Below are positions 37,962 to 46,407 of a stretch of DNA of 64,000 nt, in pieces. A program made the position numbers and the translations under genes. Position 1 is the stretch's first letter. Every line of letters begins with the position of its first letter. Where the stretch lies: contig NZ_VWOX01000001.1 of assembly GCF_008629675.1 (NCBI RefSeq), positions 124,001 through 188,000 of the forward strand, in the 5' to 3' direction. The notes beneath the pieces are model-generated. The model did no database searches. It was not told the DNA's origin and saw only the letters and a list, made by a program, of their open reading frames with translations. The DNA is from Roseiconus nitratireducens. GTDB taxonomy: Bacteria; Planctomycetota; Planctomycetia; Pirellulales; Pirellulaceae.

Positions 37962-37984
37962 GCGTGCCCGCTCCGCGGGCACGC
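37962..37984 (+). terminator. Strong hairpin after rpoC
   Basis: Perfect 10-bp stem GCGTGCCCGC / GCGGGCACGC with a 3-base loop, 30 bp after the rpoC stop codon. It is followed by GGGATTTCC and not by a T-run. The position suggests the end of the rpoBC transcript, possibly with factor-dependent termination. Confidence 0.6.
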
Positions 37985-38183
37985 GGGATTTCCGTTGGCC
38001 TGGAATCGGACCACGGGGACTCGCGAGTGTGGCGTCTGCTGTTTGCGATGCCGGTCATCGTCGCGGCGACGCCCGGCGGTTCGTCCGTTGACGATTGGTG
38101 ACGTTGAGGTGATGCCGAACCGTTCCGCAGGTCGTTTGCGGGGATGATGAACTCATGACTCGACCGGCGATGGTGTTGTCCGG

Positions 38184-39221
38184 ATGATCTCGCCTCGTCA
38201 ACTGATTGTCACCTTCTTCAAGATTGCGATCCCCGTCGGGATCATTGCATACCTGGTTTCGAACATCGAACCGGAGCAGTGGCACGAACTCTCGTCCCAC
38301 TCCAAAAACTATCCGCTGTTGGCGGTAGCACTGCTGGTCGCGATCACGGCGATCGGGTTGTCGTTCGCCCGCTGGTGTTTGCTGGTCCGCTGCCAGGGCA
38401 TTCAGCTCAGCCTGCTGGAGGCGTTTCGGCTGGGAGCCATCTGCTTCCTGCTGAACTTCGTTTCGGTGGGCAGTGTGGGCGGGGATCTGTTCAAAGCCCT
38501 TTTCTTGGCGCGTCGCCGTCCGGGGAAAAGTGTCGAGGCCGTGGCATCGGTGCTGGTTGATCGCGGGGTTGGGCTGTACGGCTTGCTGCTGCTGGCGTCG
38601 GCGGCCCTGCTGTTCCATCGCTCCGACGATCCGTTCTCCCTGGCCGGCCAGGACATGAACCAGATCAAGCTGGGGACCGCGGTGCTGGTCATTTCGGGCA
38701 CCGCGGTTCTGTTGCTGTTGGTTCTGGGAGGCCGTTTCGTGGATGCCCTGGTTCAGCGGGCAAGTCGGCTGCCCTTGGTCGGCGGCCTGGTCGCCAAGGT
38801 CGGTCCGCCGTTGCGGATGTTCCACGATCACCCGATCGCTTTCGCGGTGGCGATCGCGATGAGCTTGGGGGTGCATTCGCTGTTGACGCTCAGCATGTAC
38901 CTGATCGCTCGCAGTCTGTACGCGTCGGTTCCCACCCTGGCCGAACACTTCGTGATCGTTCCCATCGGCATGCTCGCATCGGCCTTGCCGATTTCGCCGG
39001 CCGGCATCGGTGTGTTGGAGTTGGCGATGAAGTGGTTGTATGAAGTGATCCCTGCGAAAACGACCAACGCGTCCGGGACGTTGGTCGCGCTGGTGTTTGA
39101 GGTGGTCCGGATCATCGTTGCAGCTTTGGGAACCGTGTTCTACTGGACCGCCGGCGAGGAGGTCCGGGAGAGCCTGGATGAGGCCGAGGACCAACCGACG
39201 CGGTTGGAGGCGTCGGTATAA
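38184..39221 (+). CDS. UPF0104/lysylphosphatidylglycerol-synthase-type membrane protein
   Basis: A 345-residue integral membrane protein of the flippase-like family that shares its fold with the membrane half of MprF (lysylphosphatidylglycerol synthase TM region). It has about eight helices, including 'QLIVTFFKIAIPVGIIAYLV', 'LLAVALLVAITAIGLSFARW' and 'FLLNFVSVGSVGGDLFKALF', where the G-x-x-G-G-D-x-x-K-A signature is visible. 'VASVLVDRGVGLYGLLLLAS' and 'SPAGIGVLELAMKWLY' are also typical. The aminoacyl-transferase domain of MprF is missing, so lipid aminoacylation is not expected; a role in lipid flipping is inferred from the family. It is 250 bp downstream of rpoC and co-directional, separated by the hairpin. 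Confidence 0.85.
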   Translation: MISPRQLIVTFFKIAIPVGIIAYLVSNIEPEQWHELSSHSKNYPLLAVALLVAITAIGLSFARWCLLVRCQGIQLSLLEAFRLGAICFLLNFVSVGSVGGDLFKALFLARRRPGKSVEAVASVLVDRGVGLYGLLLLASAALLFHRSDDPFSLAGQDMNQIKLGTAVLVISGTAVLLLLVLGGRFVDALVQRASRLPLVGGLVAKVGPPLRMFHDHPIAFAVAIAMSLGVHSLLTLSMYLIARSLYASVPTLAEHFVIVPIGMLASALPISPAGIGVLELAMKWLYEVIPAKTTNASGTLVALVFEVVRIIVAALGTVFYWTAGEEVRESLDEAEDQPTRLEASV

Positions 39222-39224
39222 CGT

Positions 39225-39800
39225 TCGTGGCGGAGCTATGTGGGCAGTGCGTTCCCGGGCGGGAGCCCGGGACGAGGGTGGTCCCTTCTGGTTCCAAGGC
39301 TCCCGCCTTGGAACCCACTGTCTCAAGGGCTCCTGCCCGGCACACTCGGGACGACTTTCCATTCCGGCGCAGGTTCCACCGGTGATGGCGCTCGGGTGTG
39401 GCGGAGCCACGCTTGCAGTGCGTTCCCGGGCGGGAGCCCGGGAACGAGGGTGGTCCCTTCTGGTTCCAAGGCTCCCGCCTTGGAACCCACTGTCTCAAGG
39501 GCTCCTGCCCCGCACACTCCGGACGAATTTCCATTCCGCGGAGATTCGACCGGTAATGGACCTCGGGTGTGGCGGAGCCACGCTTGCAGTGCGTTCCCGG
39601 GCGGGAGCCCGGGAACGAGGGTGGTCCCTTCTGGTTCCAAGGCTCCGGCCTTGGAACCCACTGTCTCAAGGGCTCCTGCCCGGCACACTGGAGACGACTT
39701 TCCATTCCGGCGCAGGTTCCACCGGTGATGGCGCTCGGGTGTGGCGGAGCCGCGCTTGCCGTGCGTTCCCGGGCAAGAGCCCGGGAACGAGAATCGAGTC
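39225..39800. repeat. 171-bp tandem repeat, three full and one partial copy, with internal palindromes
   Basis: A unit of 171-172 bp repeats with CGTTCCCGGGC at 39250, 39421, 39592 and 39764. Each unit holds two inverted repeats: CCCGGGCGGGAGCCCGGG, and an 11-bp perfect stem GGTTCCAAGGC ... GCCTTGGAACC with a TCCC loop (first copy 39290-39315; the third copy has one compensating-position change). The array fills the space between two convergent genes. Frames open across it on both strands are repeat-derived. The phrases resemble the dispersed palindromic boilerplate of planctomycete genomes. Confidence 0.92.
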
Positions 39801-39803
39801 ACA

Positions 39804-41855
39804 CTAGCGACCGATCGAATCCGCCAGCGATTCGGCTCCGTAGATGCTCCGGAGCGCTTCCAGGATTCCCGGACCGGCCACGCTGACCGCACGGGCCTGC
39901 TGGTCGGTGTAGAGGTAGTCGCTGGTCAGACTTTGAATGTTGCCGTCAAAAATCAGACCGACCAATTCGCCCTTGCGGTTGACCACCGGCGAGCCGCTGT
40001 TGCCTCCGATGATGTCGGCGGTGCAGACAAAGTTCAATTGTGCGTCCAGGTTCAGCTTGTCCTTGGCCTCCTGCCAAGATTCCGGCAGATCAAAATCCTT
40101 TTGTCCGGCGTGCGATTGCTCGTGCTCGAACGCGCCTTGGAAGTTGGTGGTCGGGGCGATCGACTTTCCGTCTTCCTGGTAGCCCTTGACCGCGCCGAAG
40201 GCCAGTCGCAACGTGAACGTGGCATCGGGATAGCCCGAATTCCCCTGGACCTTGCTGATGGCGGATTGGATTTCGCTGTAAGCTTGGCGCTCACGCTCAT
40301 CGAGCTGTTCGTTGATCGAACGGATGCGTCGGTACTCGTCTTCCATCATCCGCGCCAGTTTGATCATCGCGTCATCAGAATTGGCAACGGTTTCCTGGTC
40401 GCCTTCCAACAACGTTTTGCGAACGCTGATCTCCTGCAGTTGGGTCCCGGATACCAGTTCGGCGGCCCGTTCGCGTGGCCCCTTGCCGTCCAGGACTTCC
40501 TGGACGAGGGCGTCTTCGGCTCCGCGGATTTCCAACAGTCGTGCCAGTTCGTCAGCCAGTTTGACGCGTTCCAAGTCGCTGTAGATGGGCGCTTCACTCA
40601 GCAAGTCCTGGACCAGCGATTCCCGGCCGGCTTCGGTGAATTCTCGCAACCGTTCCTCGTTCGGCTTTTCGTCTTCGGCCGCACGTAGGACCAGGGTCAG
40701 CGCCAAGTCAAACAAACGTGAACGCAAGGAGACGGTTTCGCCCAGCATCTTCTTTTTCTCGCCTTGGACTTCGGAGATCTCCACGAAGGCCTGTTCGGCG
40801 TCTGACAAGCTGGGGTCGGACGCGATGGCGGATCGAAGCGCCGTTTCGCGTTCCTGCTTGGCGGCGATCGTGGCGGGGTCCTGCAGACCGGCCAGCATGC
40901 CGGTGTAGGCCTTGCGGCTGTTCTGCACGCCGAACAGCTCGTCGCGGGCGCGTCGAGTTTCTTCTGTCCCTTCCAATCCGAATTGCTGCAGCATGATCTC
41001 CTTGCGACGGAGGTAATCCAGTACGTACGGCAGTCGGCTGTCGCGCAAGTATTTCAAGGCATCGACCGTGAAGATCCGTTGAGTGCGGCCGGGATTGCCG
41101 CTGACAAACACCAGATCACCTTCGGCGACGCCGGCCGAATCCCATTTCAGAAAGTGCTCCAGTTTGGCAGGTTTGCCGTCTTCGTAGACCCGCATGATGG
41201 TCGCATCCAGGCAATAACGCGGGTATTCGAAATTGTCGGCATCGCCGCCGAAGAACGCGGCCTTCGTTTCGGGCGCCCAAACCAGTCGGACGTCGGTGTA
41301 TTTCTTGTAGCGGTACAGGTGGTAGGTTGCCCCGCCAAACAGCGTGATCACGTCGCTGCGAAAACCGGTCTTGTCCAACGACTCTTTCTCCAGTTTCGCC
41401 ATCACCGCGCGACGCTGTTTGGTGGCCTCTTCGATCGACGCATTTTCATCGACCGCGGCAGTCACTTTGTCGGTCACGTCTTCGATGGAAACCAGTTGGT
41501 TGAGTTCCAAGTCGGGTGCTTTCAGTTCCTGTTCCGGCGTTTTCGCCAGATAGCCCTCGTCGATCAGATTCTTTTCCGGCGTGCTCAGCTTGTGCAGCGT
41601 GTCGCTGGCGACGTGGTGGTTGGTCAGGACCAGCCCGTCGCTGGAGATGAACGATCCGGAACCTCCGCTGTTGAATCGCACCGATGCCAGGCGAAGGTTG
41701 TCGGCCCAATTGTCGGTCGGAGAAAAGTCGTAGCGCGTCTCCAGTTGTTCCAGGGGCAGGTCGTTGAACAGGTACATCCCCTCGTCGCCGAAGGTCTGCA
41801 GGGGGATGGTCAGCATGGTGAGGGTCGCTAGCGCGAGGGAGAACAGTCTTCGCAT
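39804..41855 (-). CDS. S46-family serine dipeptidyl-peptidase (DPP7-like)
   Basis: A secreted chymotrypsin-fold dipeptidyl-peptidase of family S46, about 683 residues, with a signal peptide (MRRLFSLALATLTMLTIPLQ, then TFGDEG). The catalytic His is in 'SDGLVLTNHHVASDTLHKL' (about residues 80-81) and the catalytic Ser in 'GGNSGSPVVNRKGELVGLIF'. The residue after 'LIFD' that distinguishes DPP7 (Gly) from DPP11 (Arg) is Gly here ('FDGN'), so preference for hydrophobic rather than acidic P1 residues is expected, by analogy. It releases dipeptides from the N-terminus of oligopeptides in the periplasm. The start is backed by AGGAAA eight bases upstream; the frame is open up to 42098 but that leader is not protein-like. 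Confidence 0.92.
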   Translation of the reverse strand: MRRLFSLALATLTMLTIPLQTFGDEGMYLFNDLPLEQLETRYDFSPTDNWADNLRLASVRFNSGGSGSFISSDGLVLTNHHVASDTLHKLSTPEKNLIDEGYLAKTPEQELKAPDLELNQLVSIEDVTDKVTAAVDENASIEEATKQRRAVMAKLEKESLDKTGFRSDVITLFGGATYHLYRYKKYTDVRLVWAPETKAAFFGGDADNFEYPRYCLDATIMRVYEDGKPAKLEHFLKWDSAGVAEGDLVFVSGNPGRTQRIFTVDALKYLRDSRLPYVLDYLRRKEIMLQQFGLEGTEETRRARDELFGVQNSRKAYTGMLAGLQDPATIAAKQERETALRSAIASDPSLSDAEQAFVEISEVQGEKKKMLGETVSLRSRLFDLALTLVLRAAEDEKPNEERLREFTEAGRESLVQDLLSEAPIYSDLERVKLADELARLLEIRGAEDALVQEVLDGKGPRERAAELVSGTQLQEISVRKTLLEGDQETVANSDDAMIKLARMMEDEYRRIRSINEQLDERERQAYSEIQSAISKVQGNSGYPDATFTLRLAFGAVKGYQEDGKSIAPTTNFQGAFEHEQSHAGQKDFDLPESWQEAKDKLNLDAQLNFVCTADIIGGNSGSPVVNRKGELVGLIFDGNIQSLTSDYLYTDQQARAVSVAGPGILEALRSIYGAESLADSIGR

Positions 41856-41964
41856 CGCAGTTTCCTGGGAAAAACGGTGTCGGGAAGCACTTGGTTGTAA
41901 CATGATCGTGGTGGTCAAACAGTGGCGGTCAATCGTCCGTCGCCCCACTCGATGACACCGCCGA

Positions 41965-42585
41965 TCATTTCTTCCGGTAGGGCCGGCTGAGAAACGGAGA
42001 TTGGGGGTCCACGAACCGCAGCATTCGGTGTGCCGACTTGCTGATCCCGATCCGGCGGGTCGTCGCGACGGCCCGCGGCGGCACTTCCGAGGCTTCAAAG
42101 ATTCCCAGGTCGGGATCGTGGGTCAGGCTGCGACCGTCGTCGCGACGATCGATGTCCAGAGCCTGGCACAGCATCGCCGGTCCGGCGGTCAAGCGTCGCA
42201 TGTTGACCGGTCCACGGTGGCTTTGCATCCGTTCGGTCCCCCAAACCGGCTCGATCGCGCGGATCAGCACGGCCGCCCCCTGGCCTGCCGATTCGGTCAC
42301 CGCGTTGAGACAGTGTTTGGCGTGAATCGGGTAGACGTACAGCGTGCCGGGTGCCTGGAACATGGACCGATTGCTGGCGGTCAGCCCGCGTGCCGAGTGG
42401 CTAGCCGGATCGCGGACGTGCAGATAGGCTTCCGTTTCCACAATCCAACCGCCCAGCCAAACGGCGCCCACCCGGTGCAGGATTGCTTTGCCAATCAATG
42501 CTTTCGCCACCGTGGCGGTCGCTTGTTGGTAAAAGTCGGTGGTCAGCCGTTCGCCTGAGATCGGGATCGAAGGGGCCTGTTTCAT
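41965..42585 (-). CDS. mpg: DNA-3-methyladenine glycosylase (AAG/MPG family)
   Basis: A base-excision repair glycosylase that removes alkylated purines. 207 residues from 'MKQAPSIPISGERLTTDFYQ', a normal size for bacterial AAG. Landmarks are the 'IVETEAYLHVRDPASHSARG' segment with the catalytic Glu, 'SNRSMFQAPGTLYVYPIHAK', then 'HCLNAVTE', 'AVLIRAIEP' and 'GPAMLCQALDI'. The usual Y-V-Y-x-x-Y-G is Y-V-Y-P-I-H-A here, a small deviation. The frame is open far upstream (to 43215) but that part is the reverse of the neighbouring amidohydrolase. It is divergent from the amidohydrolase gene with only 6 bp between start codons. Confidence 0.93.
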   Translation of the reverse strand: MKQAPSIPISGERLTTDFYQQATATVAKALIGKAILHRVGAVWLGGWIVETEAYLHVRDPASHSARGLTASNRSMFQAPGTLYVYPIHAKHCLNAVTESAGQGAAVLIRAIEPVWGTERMQSHRGPVNMRRLTAGPAMLCQALDIDRRDDGRSLTHDPDLGIFEASEVPPRAVATTRRIGISKSAHRMLRFVDPQSPFLSRPYRKK

Positions 42586-42591
42586 TGCGTC

Positions 42592-43818
42592 ATGTCGTCC
42601 ACTGAAATCCGATACGTTGCCCGGTGGGTGTTGCCGATCGATCGGCCGCCGATTCGAAGCGGCGTGATCCAGGTGGTGGATCACCGCATCGTTCAGGTCC
42701 AATCCGACCAACACTCCGCCGTTGCCTCCGGACGCACGGTCGACCTGGGCGATGTCGCGGTGTTGCCGCGGCTGGTCAACGCACACACCCACCTGGAATT
42801 CTCGGATTGCCGGTTGCCGATCGGCAACCCCGGGATCCGGCTGTCGGAATGGATCGGCCAGGTGATCGCCGCTCGGGGCCAAGCCAGTGCCCAGCAGCGG
42901 CGGGAGCGAATCGCCGCGGGGGTCGCCGAATCGGAGGCTGCTGGCGTGGGGCTGATCGGCGACATTGCGACCACCCCGTCGGTCTATCCGGTTCGGCGCC
43001 ACTCGGGCATCGTTTCCTTTGCCGAGGTGTTGGGGTTGTCGGCCGAACGCGGGGAGGAGCGTTTGAGTGCGGCGGAGGAGCATCGGCGGAGCTTGCAAGG
43101 CATGCCTGCGGTCTGGCGTGCCGTCAGCCCGCATGCGCCGTATTCGACGCCCGAGCGTCTGGTCGGGCGCTGTGTGGACCTGGCCCGCCGCTGGGACGGC
43201 CCGGTCGCCATGCATCTGGCTGAATCGCCTGACGAACGCCGGTTGCTGATCAGCGGTGACGGTCCTTTCGCCGACACGTTGAAAGCCGGCGGGTTGTGGC
43301 GTGAGGGGCTGTTTCCGACGGCGTCGCAGCGGCCGGTCGCTGACTTGATCGAGCTGTTAGCGCGGTCACCGCGGGCCCTGCTGGTCCACGGAAATGACCT
43401 TCGCCAGGACGAAATCGAGCTACTATCGCGGCTGCTAAACGTCAGCGTCGTGTACTGTCCACGCACCCACGCCTTTTTCGGCTACGACCGGCATCCGGTG
43501 GATCGGCTGTTGCGGGCCGGGGTGCGGGTGGCCCTGGGGACGGACTCGCGGGCTAGCAACCCGGACCTGAACCTCTGGCGGGAGGTGCAGTTTCTGCTCC
43601 GAAAACGTCCGGATCTGGATCCACATCGCGTTCTGGAAATGGCGACCGTTTCCGGCGCCGACGCCCTGTTGGGGCCGGGGGGAAATCGATTTGGACGGAT
43701 CTCGCCCGGCATGGGGGTCCGTGGGACGCTCACCTCTGTCCCGACCGACGCGAGCACAGTGGAACAGTTGTGGCGAGATTTGGCGGAGCGAGAAATCGGG
43801 TGCATGGAATCGGTCTAG
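42592..43818 (+). CDS. Amidohydrolase-superfamily protein (chlorohydrolase/deaminase type)
   Basis: A 408-residue metal-dependent hydrolase of the TRZ/ATZ-like amidohydrolase group, which deaminates or hydrolyses heterocycles and nucleoside derivatives. The N-terminal half shows the metal motif 'NAHTHLEFSD', then 'SPHAPYSTPERLVGR', 'VAMHLAESPDERRLLISGDG', 'LLVHGNDL' and the final ligand in 'GVRVALGTDSRASNPDLNLW'. All the usual His and Asp ligands appear present. The family also contains enzymes of the futalosine route to menaquinone, but nothing here identifies the substrate. It overlaps the regulatory space of mpg and is followed 8 bp later by a radical SAM gene. Confidence 0.88.
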   Translation: MSSTEIRYVARWVLPIDRPPIRSGVIQVVDHRIVQVQSDQHSAVASGRTVDLGDVAVLPRLVNAHTHLEFSDCRLPIGNPGIRLSEWIGQVIAARGQASAQQRRERIAAGVAESEAAGVGLIGDIATTPSVYPVRRHSGIVSFAEVLGLSAERGEERLSAAEEHRRSLQGMPAVWRAVSPHAPYSTPERLVGRCVDLARRWDGPVAMHLAESPDERRLLISGDGPFADTLKAGGLWREGLFPTASQRPVADLIELLARSPRALLVHGNDLRQDEIELLSRLLNVSVVYCPRTHAFFGYDRHPVDRLLRAGVRVALGTDSRASNPDLNLWREVQFLLRKRPDLDPHRVLEMATVSGADALLGPGGNRFGRISPGMGVRGTLTSVPTDASTVEQLWRDLAEREIGCMESV

Positions 43819-43826
43819 CGGGCATA

Positions 43827-45173
43827 ATGGCGGGTTCACCGCGGCGCGTCGTCGTCGCACCCAACCCGAAAGCCAACGTTTGGATCCACATGTATTTGCG
43901 ACTTGCCGGTCGATTCCTGTTTGAAACCGACAAACGATTGCTGGCCAAAGCGGCGTGGACGTTGGGCGTCAAAGGGCTGTGGAGTGTTCACAAGCACAAG
44001 CGACGGCTCAAACGGGGCGAGTTCTTTCCGCCGTTCCTGTACCTGTCGGTGATCAACAGCTGCAACCTGCGCTGTCAGGGATGCTGGGTGGACGTCGCCG
44101 CCAAGCAACACCGCATCGAGCTGGATGCGGCGAATGAGACCATTCGTCAGGCCAAGGCGATGGGGAACAGCTTCTTCGGGATCCTGGGCGGAGAGCCGTT
44201 CATGCACAAGGATCTGCTGAAGATCTTTGAACAGAACCGCGATGTTTACTTTCAAGTGTTCACCAACGGCCATTTCATCACCGACGAAGTGGCGGCGGAG
44301 TTGAAGCGGCTGGGGAATGTGACGCCGCTGATCAGCGTCGAAGGGAGCGAAATCATCAGCGACCAGCGACGCGGTCGCGCGGGCGTGCTGAATCAAACGA
44401 TGCAGGGCCTGGAAACGGCCTTGAAGCACAACCTGCTGGTCGGCGTTTGCACCAGCGTCTGCCAAAGCAATTTGGATGATTTGGTCAACGAAGCGTGGGT
44501 GGATCGGCTGATCGAGATGGGGGTGATGTATTGCTGGTACCACATCTATCGTCCCGTCGGGCCAGAGTCCAATGCGCAGCTGGCTCTCAACAGTGAACAA
44601 CAACGCCGCGTTCGCCAGTTTGTCGTTGATACGCGGGCAACCAAACCGATCATTGTGATCGACGCCTACCATGACGATGCCGGCAACGCACTCTGTCCGG
44701 CGGCGACGGGCTTCACGCATCACGTTGGACCCTGGGGCGACATCGAACCCTGTCCGGTGATTCAGTTGGCTACCGATTCCATTCACGAGTCTCGGCCGTT
44801 GAAAGAAACGTTCAACGAGTCGTCCTTCTTGACGGAGTTTCGGCAGCTGACGGCACAACACACCCGTGGTTGCGTGATCATGGAGCGACCGGACCTGTTG
44901 GTGCAATTAGCGGAAAAGCACGGGGCCAGGGACACGACGGTCCGGCGATCGGTGATCGAGGAGCTCAAGCAAGTCACGCCCAGACGGAGCCAGTATCAGC
45001 CGGGCGATGAGATTCCCGAGCGGAGCTTTGTTTATCGCTGGGCGAAGAAGTACGCGTTCAACGACTTTGGGACGTATGCCCAGCACTTTGATGCGGGCAA
45101 CTACCGCGATCCCGATGCGGCGCCAGCCGAGGATCCGTCGTCGGCAAAAAGTGATTTGCCGGTGCTGAATTAG
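43827..45173 (+). CDS. Radical SAM protein with C-terminal cysteine-rich region
   Basis: A radical S-adenosylmethionine protein of about 448 residues. The cluster-binding motif C-x3-C-x2-C is in 'NSCNLRCQGCW'. It is followed by 'GILGGEPFMHKDLLKIF' (the G-G-E-P SAM-contact motif) and 'FQVFTNGHFITDEVA'. The C-terminal third holds further cysteines ('GNALCPAATGFTHHVG', 'DIEPCPVIQL', 'TRGCVIME') that could bind an auxiliary cluster, as in SPASM proteins. The start used is the ATG 8 bp after the amidohydrolase stop codon; a later ATG at 43890 ('MYLRLAGRFLF') is an alternative. No substrate is evident. Translational proximity suggests a functional link with the amidohydrolase. Confidence 0.87.
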   Translation: MAGSPRRVVVAPNPKANVWIHMYLRLAGRFLFETDKRLLAKAAWTLGVKGLWSVHKHKRRLKRGEFFPPFLYLSVINSCNLRCQGCWVDVAAKQHRIELDAANETIRQAKAMGNSFFGILGGEPFMHKDLLKIFEQNRDVYFQVFTNGHFITDEVAAELKRLGNVTPLISVEGSEIISDQRRGRAGVLNQTMQGLETALKHNLLVGVCTSVCQSNLDDLVNEAWVDRLIEMGVMYCWYHIYRPVGPESNAQLALNSEQQRRVRQFVVDTRATKPIIVIDAYHDDAGNALCPAATGFTHHVGPWGDIEPCPVIQLATDSIHESRPLKETFNESSFLTEFRQLTAQHTRGCVIMERPDLLVQLAEKHGARDTTVRRSVIEELKQVTPRRSQYQPGDEIPERSFVYRWAKKYAFNDFGTYAQHFDAGNYRDPDAAPAEDPSSAKSDLPVLN

Positions 45174-45378
45174 TTGGACAGCACCACTTTTTGTGAGCCG
45201 CGTGGCGCTAGCCGCGGGTCTTTTCGCACCAACCGGCGGCGAGCGGCTTGCCGCTCATTGCACTGCGAATCACGGTGCTTTGGATGGAACGTGGCGATGT
45301 CCTTTCCGCCGCGATCGCGACGGCCGCTAAGGGTCTTTGGCACGACCCGACGAAAGATCGATGCGCTTGGTCGATCGA
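45174..45378. repeat. Dispersed palindromic intergenic repeat
   Basis: Between two convergent genes. It contains CGTGGC-GCTA-GCCGCG (45201-45216, with one G-T pair) and GAGCGGC-TT-GCCGCTC (45241-45256). These phrases look like the small palindromic repeats dispersed through planctomycete genomes. They could act as bidirectional terminators, though no T-run follows. Confidence 0.55.
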
Positions 45379-46407
45379 TCAGCTGATCATCCAATCGGCC
45401 TTGTAACGCAGTCCCAGGTTGAGGATGCGTTGCAGCAAGGAGTCGTAGTCGACCCCACCCTTCTCGGCCGACTCGGCAAAATCTTCGCCGTACTCGATGT
45501 TCGGATTTGCGTTGGCCTCCAACACATAGATTTCGCCACGCTCGGTCAGCCGCAGGTCCATGCGGGCATAGCCACTCATGTTCAGGGCGCGATAGACGCG
45601 CTTGCAGATCTTGCTGATCCGATCAGCCAGTTCGCCTTGCAGGTCCGTGGCTTCGTGGGTGGTGATGCCGTGCTTCTCCTGGTACTTGCGATTCCATTTG
45701 ACCTGGCTGGTCGCGATCCGAGCGACGTCCGCGGGCATCTTGCCGAAATCCATTTCCCAGGGCGGAAACGTTTGCAGCCGCTGGTTTCCGATCACGCCGA
45801 CGTAGATCTCTCTCCCTTCGATGTACTGTTCCGCGATCGCGTCGTCTTTTGCTTTGTCGTGCACAAAGGCCACCCGCTCGGCGAGCTGTTGGTCGTTGTG
45901 AACGATCGACGCCTGGGAGATTCCGTAGGAGGCATCTTCGGTGACCGACTTCACGAATAACGGGAAAGCAAGTTTCTTCGGCCGATGAACGATGCGGCCG
46001 AGGGGAAAGACCGCAAATCGGGGCGTCTGGATGCGGTGATAGGTGAGGATCTTTTTGCTGAGCGCCTTGTCTTTGCTGAGCAGCAGCCCCCGCGGATTGC
46101 ACCCGGTGTAGGGCTGCTGCATCAGTTCCAGATAGCTGATCACCGCAAAGTCATAGGTCACGACGCCGTGGAACTCTTCCAGCAGCATGAAAGTGATGTG
46201 CGGTTGGAACTCGGACAACGCGTTGCGGATCGGCGCCAGGTCGTCATAGACGCCCAGCGGCAGCACCTCGTGACCGAGCACGCGCAGCGTGTCACAGACG
46301 TCAAACTCCGCCTTCCAGGCGTCCAGTTCTTTCTCGCTGACGCCTTCGAGCGTCTTGGGGGGCACGTGTCCCGATCGGACGAGCACGAGCACGCGGAGCT
46401 TGTTCAC
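45379..46407 (-). CDS. ATP-grasp protein, D-alanine--D-alanine-ligase-like
   Basis: A 342-residue carboxylate-amine ligase of the ATP-grasp fold. The N-terminal domain reads 'LRVLVLVRSGHVPPKTLEGV', and the ATP-grasp core includes 'NPRGLLLSKDKALSKKILTY', 'LAFPLFVKSVTEDASYGISQ' (phosphate-binding loop) and 'AIAEQYIEGREIYVGVIGNQ'. Metal ligands appear in 'GYARMDLRLTERGEIYVLEA' and 'NANPNIEYGEDFAESA'. It resembles Ddl in the last two segments but has an unusual N-terminus. The start is GTG and overlaps the upstream peptidase gene by GTGA, so the two are translationally coupled. A real ligation substrate cannot be named; peptide or small-molecule ligation is expected from the fold. Confidence 0.85.
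   Translation of the reverse strand: MNKLRVLVLVRSGHVPPKTLEGVSEKELDAWKAEFDVCDTLRVLGHEVLPLGVYDDLAPIRNALSEFQPHITFMLLEEFHGVVTYDFAVISYLELMQQPYTGCNPRGLLLSKDKALSKKILTYHRIQTPRFAVFPLGRIVHRPKKLAFPLFVKSVTEDASYGISQASIVHNDQQLAERVAFVHDKAKDDAIAEQYIEGREIYVGVIGNQRLQTFPPWEMDFGKMPADVARIATSQVKWNRKYQEKHGITTHEATDLQGELADRISKICKRVYRALNMSGYARMDLRLTERGEIYVLEANANPNIEYGEDFAESAEKGGVDYDSLLQRILNLGLRYKADWMIS

Noticed and set aside
39112..39892. Minus-strand frames across the 171-bp repeat
   Set aside because: The translations simply mirror the repeat and change phase between copies; not genes.
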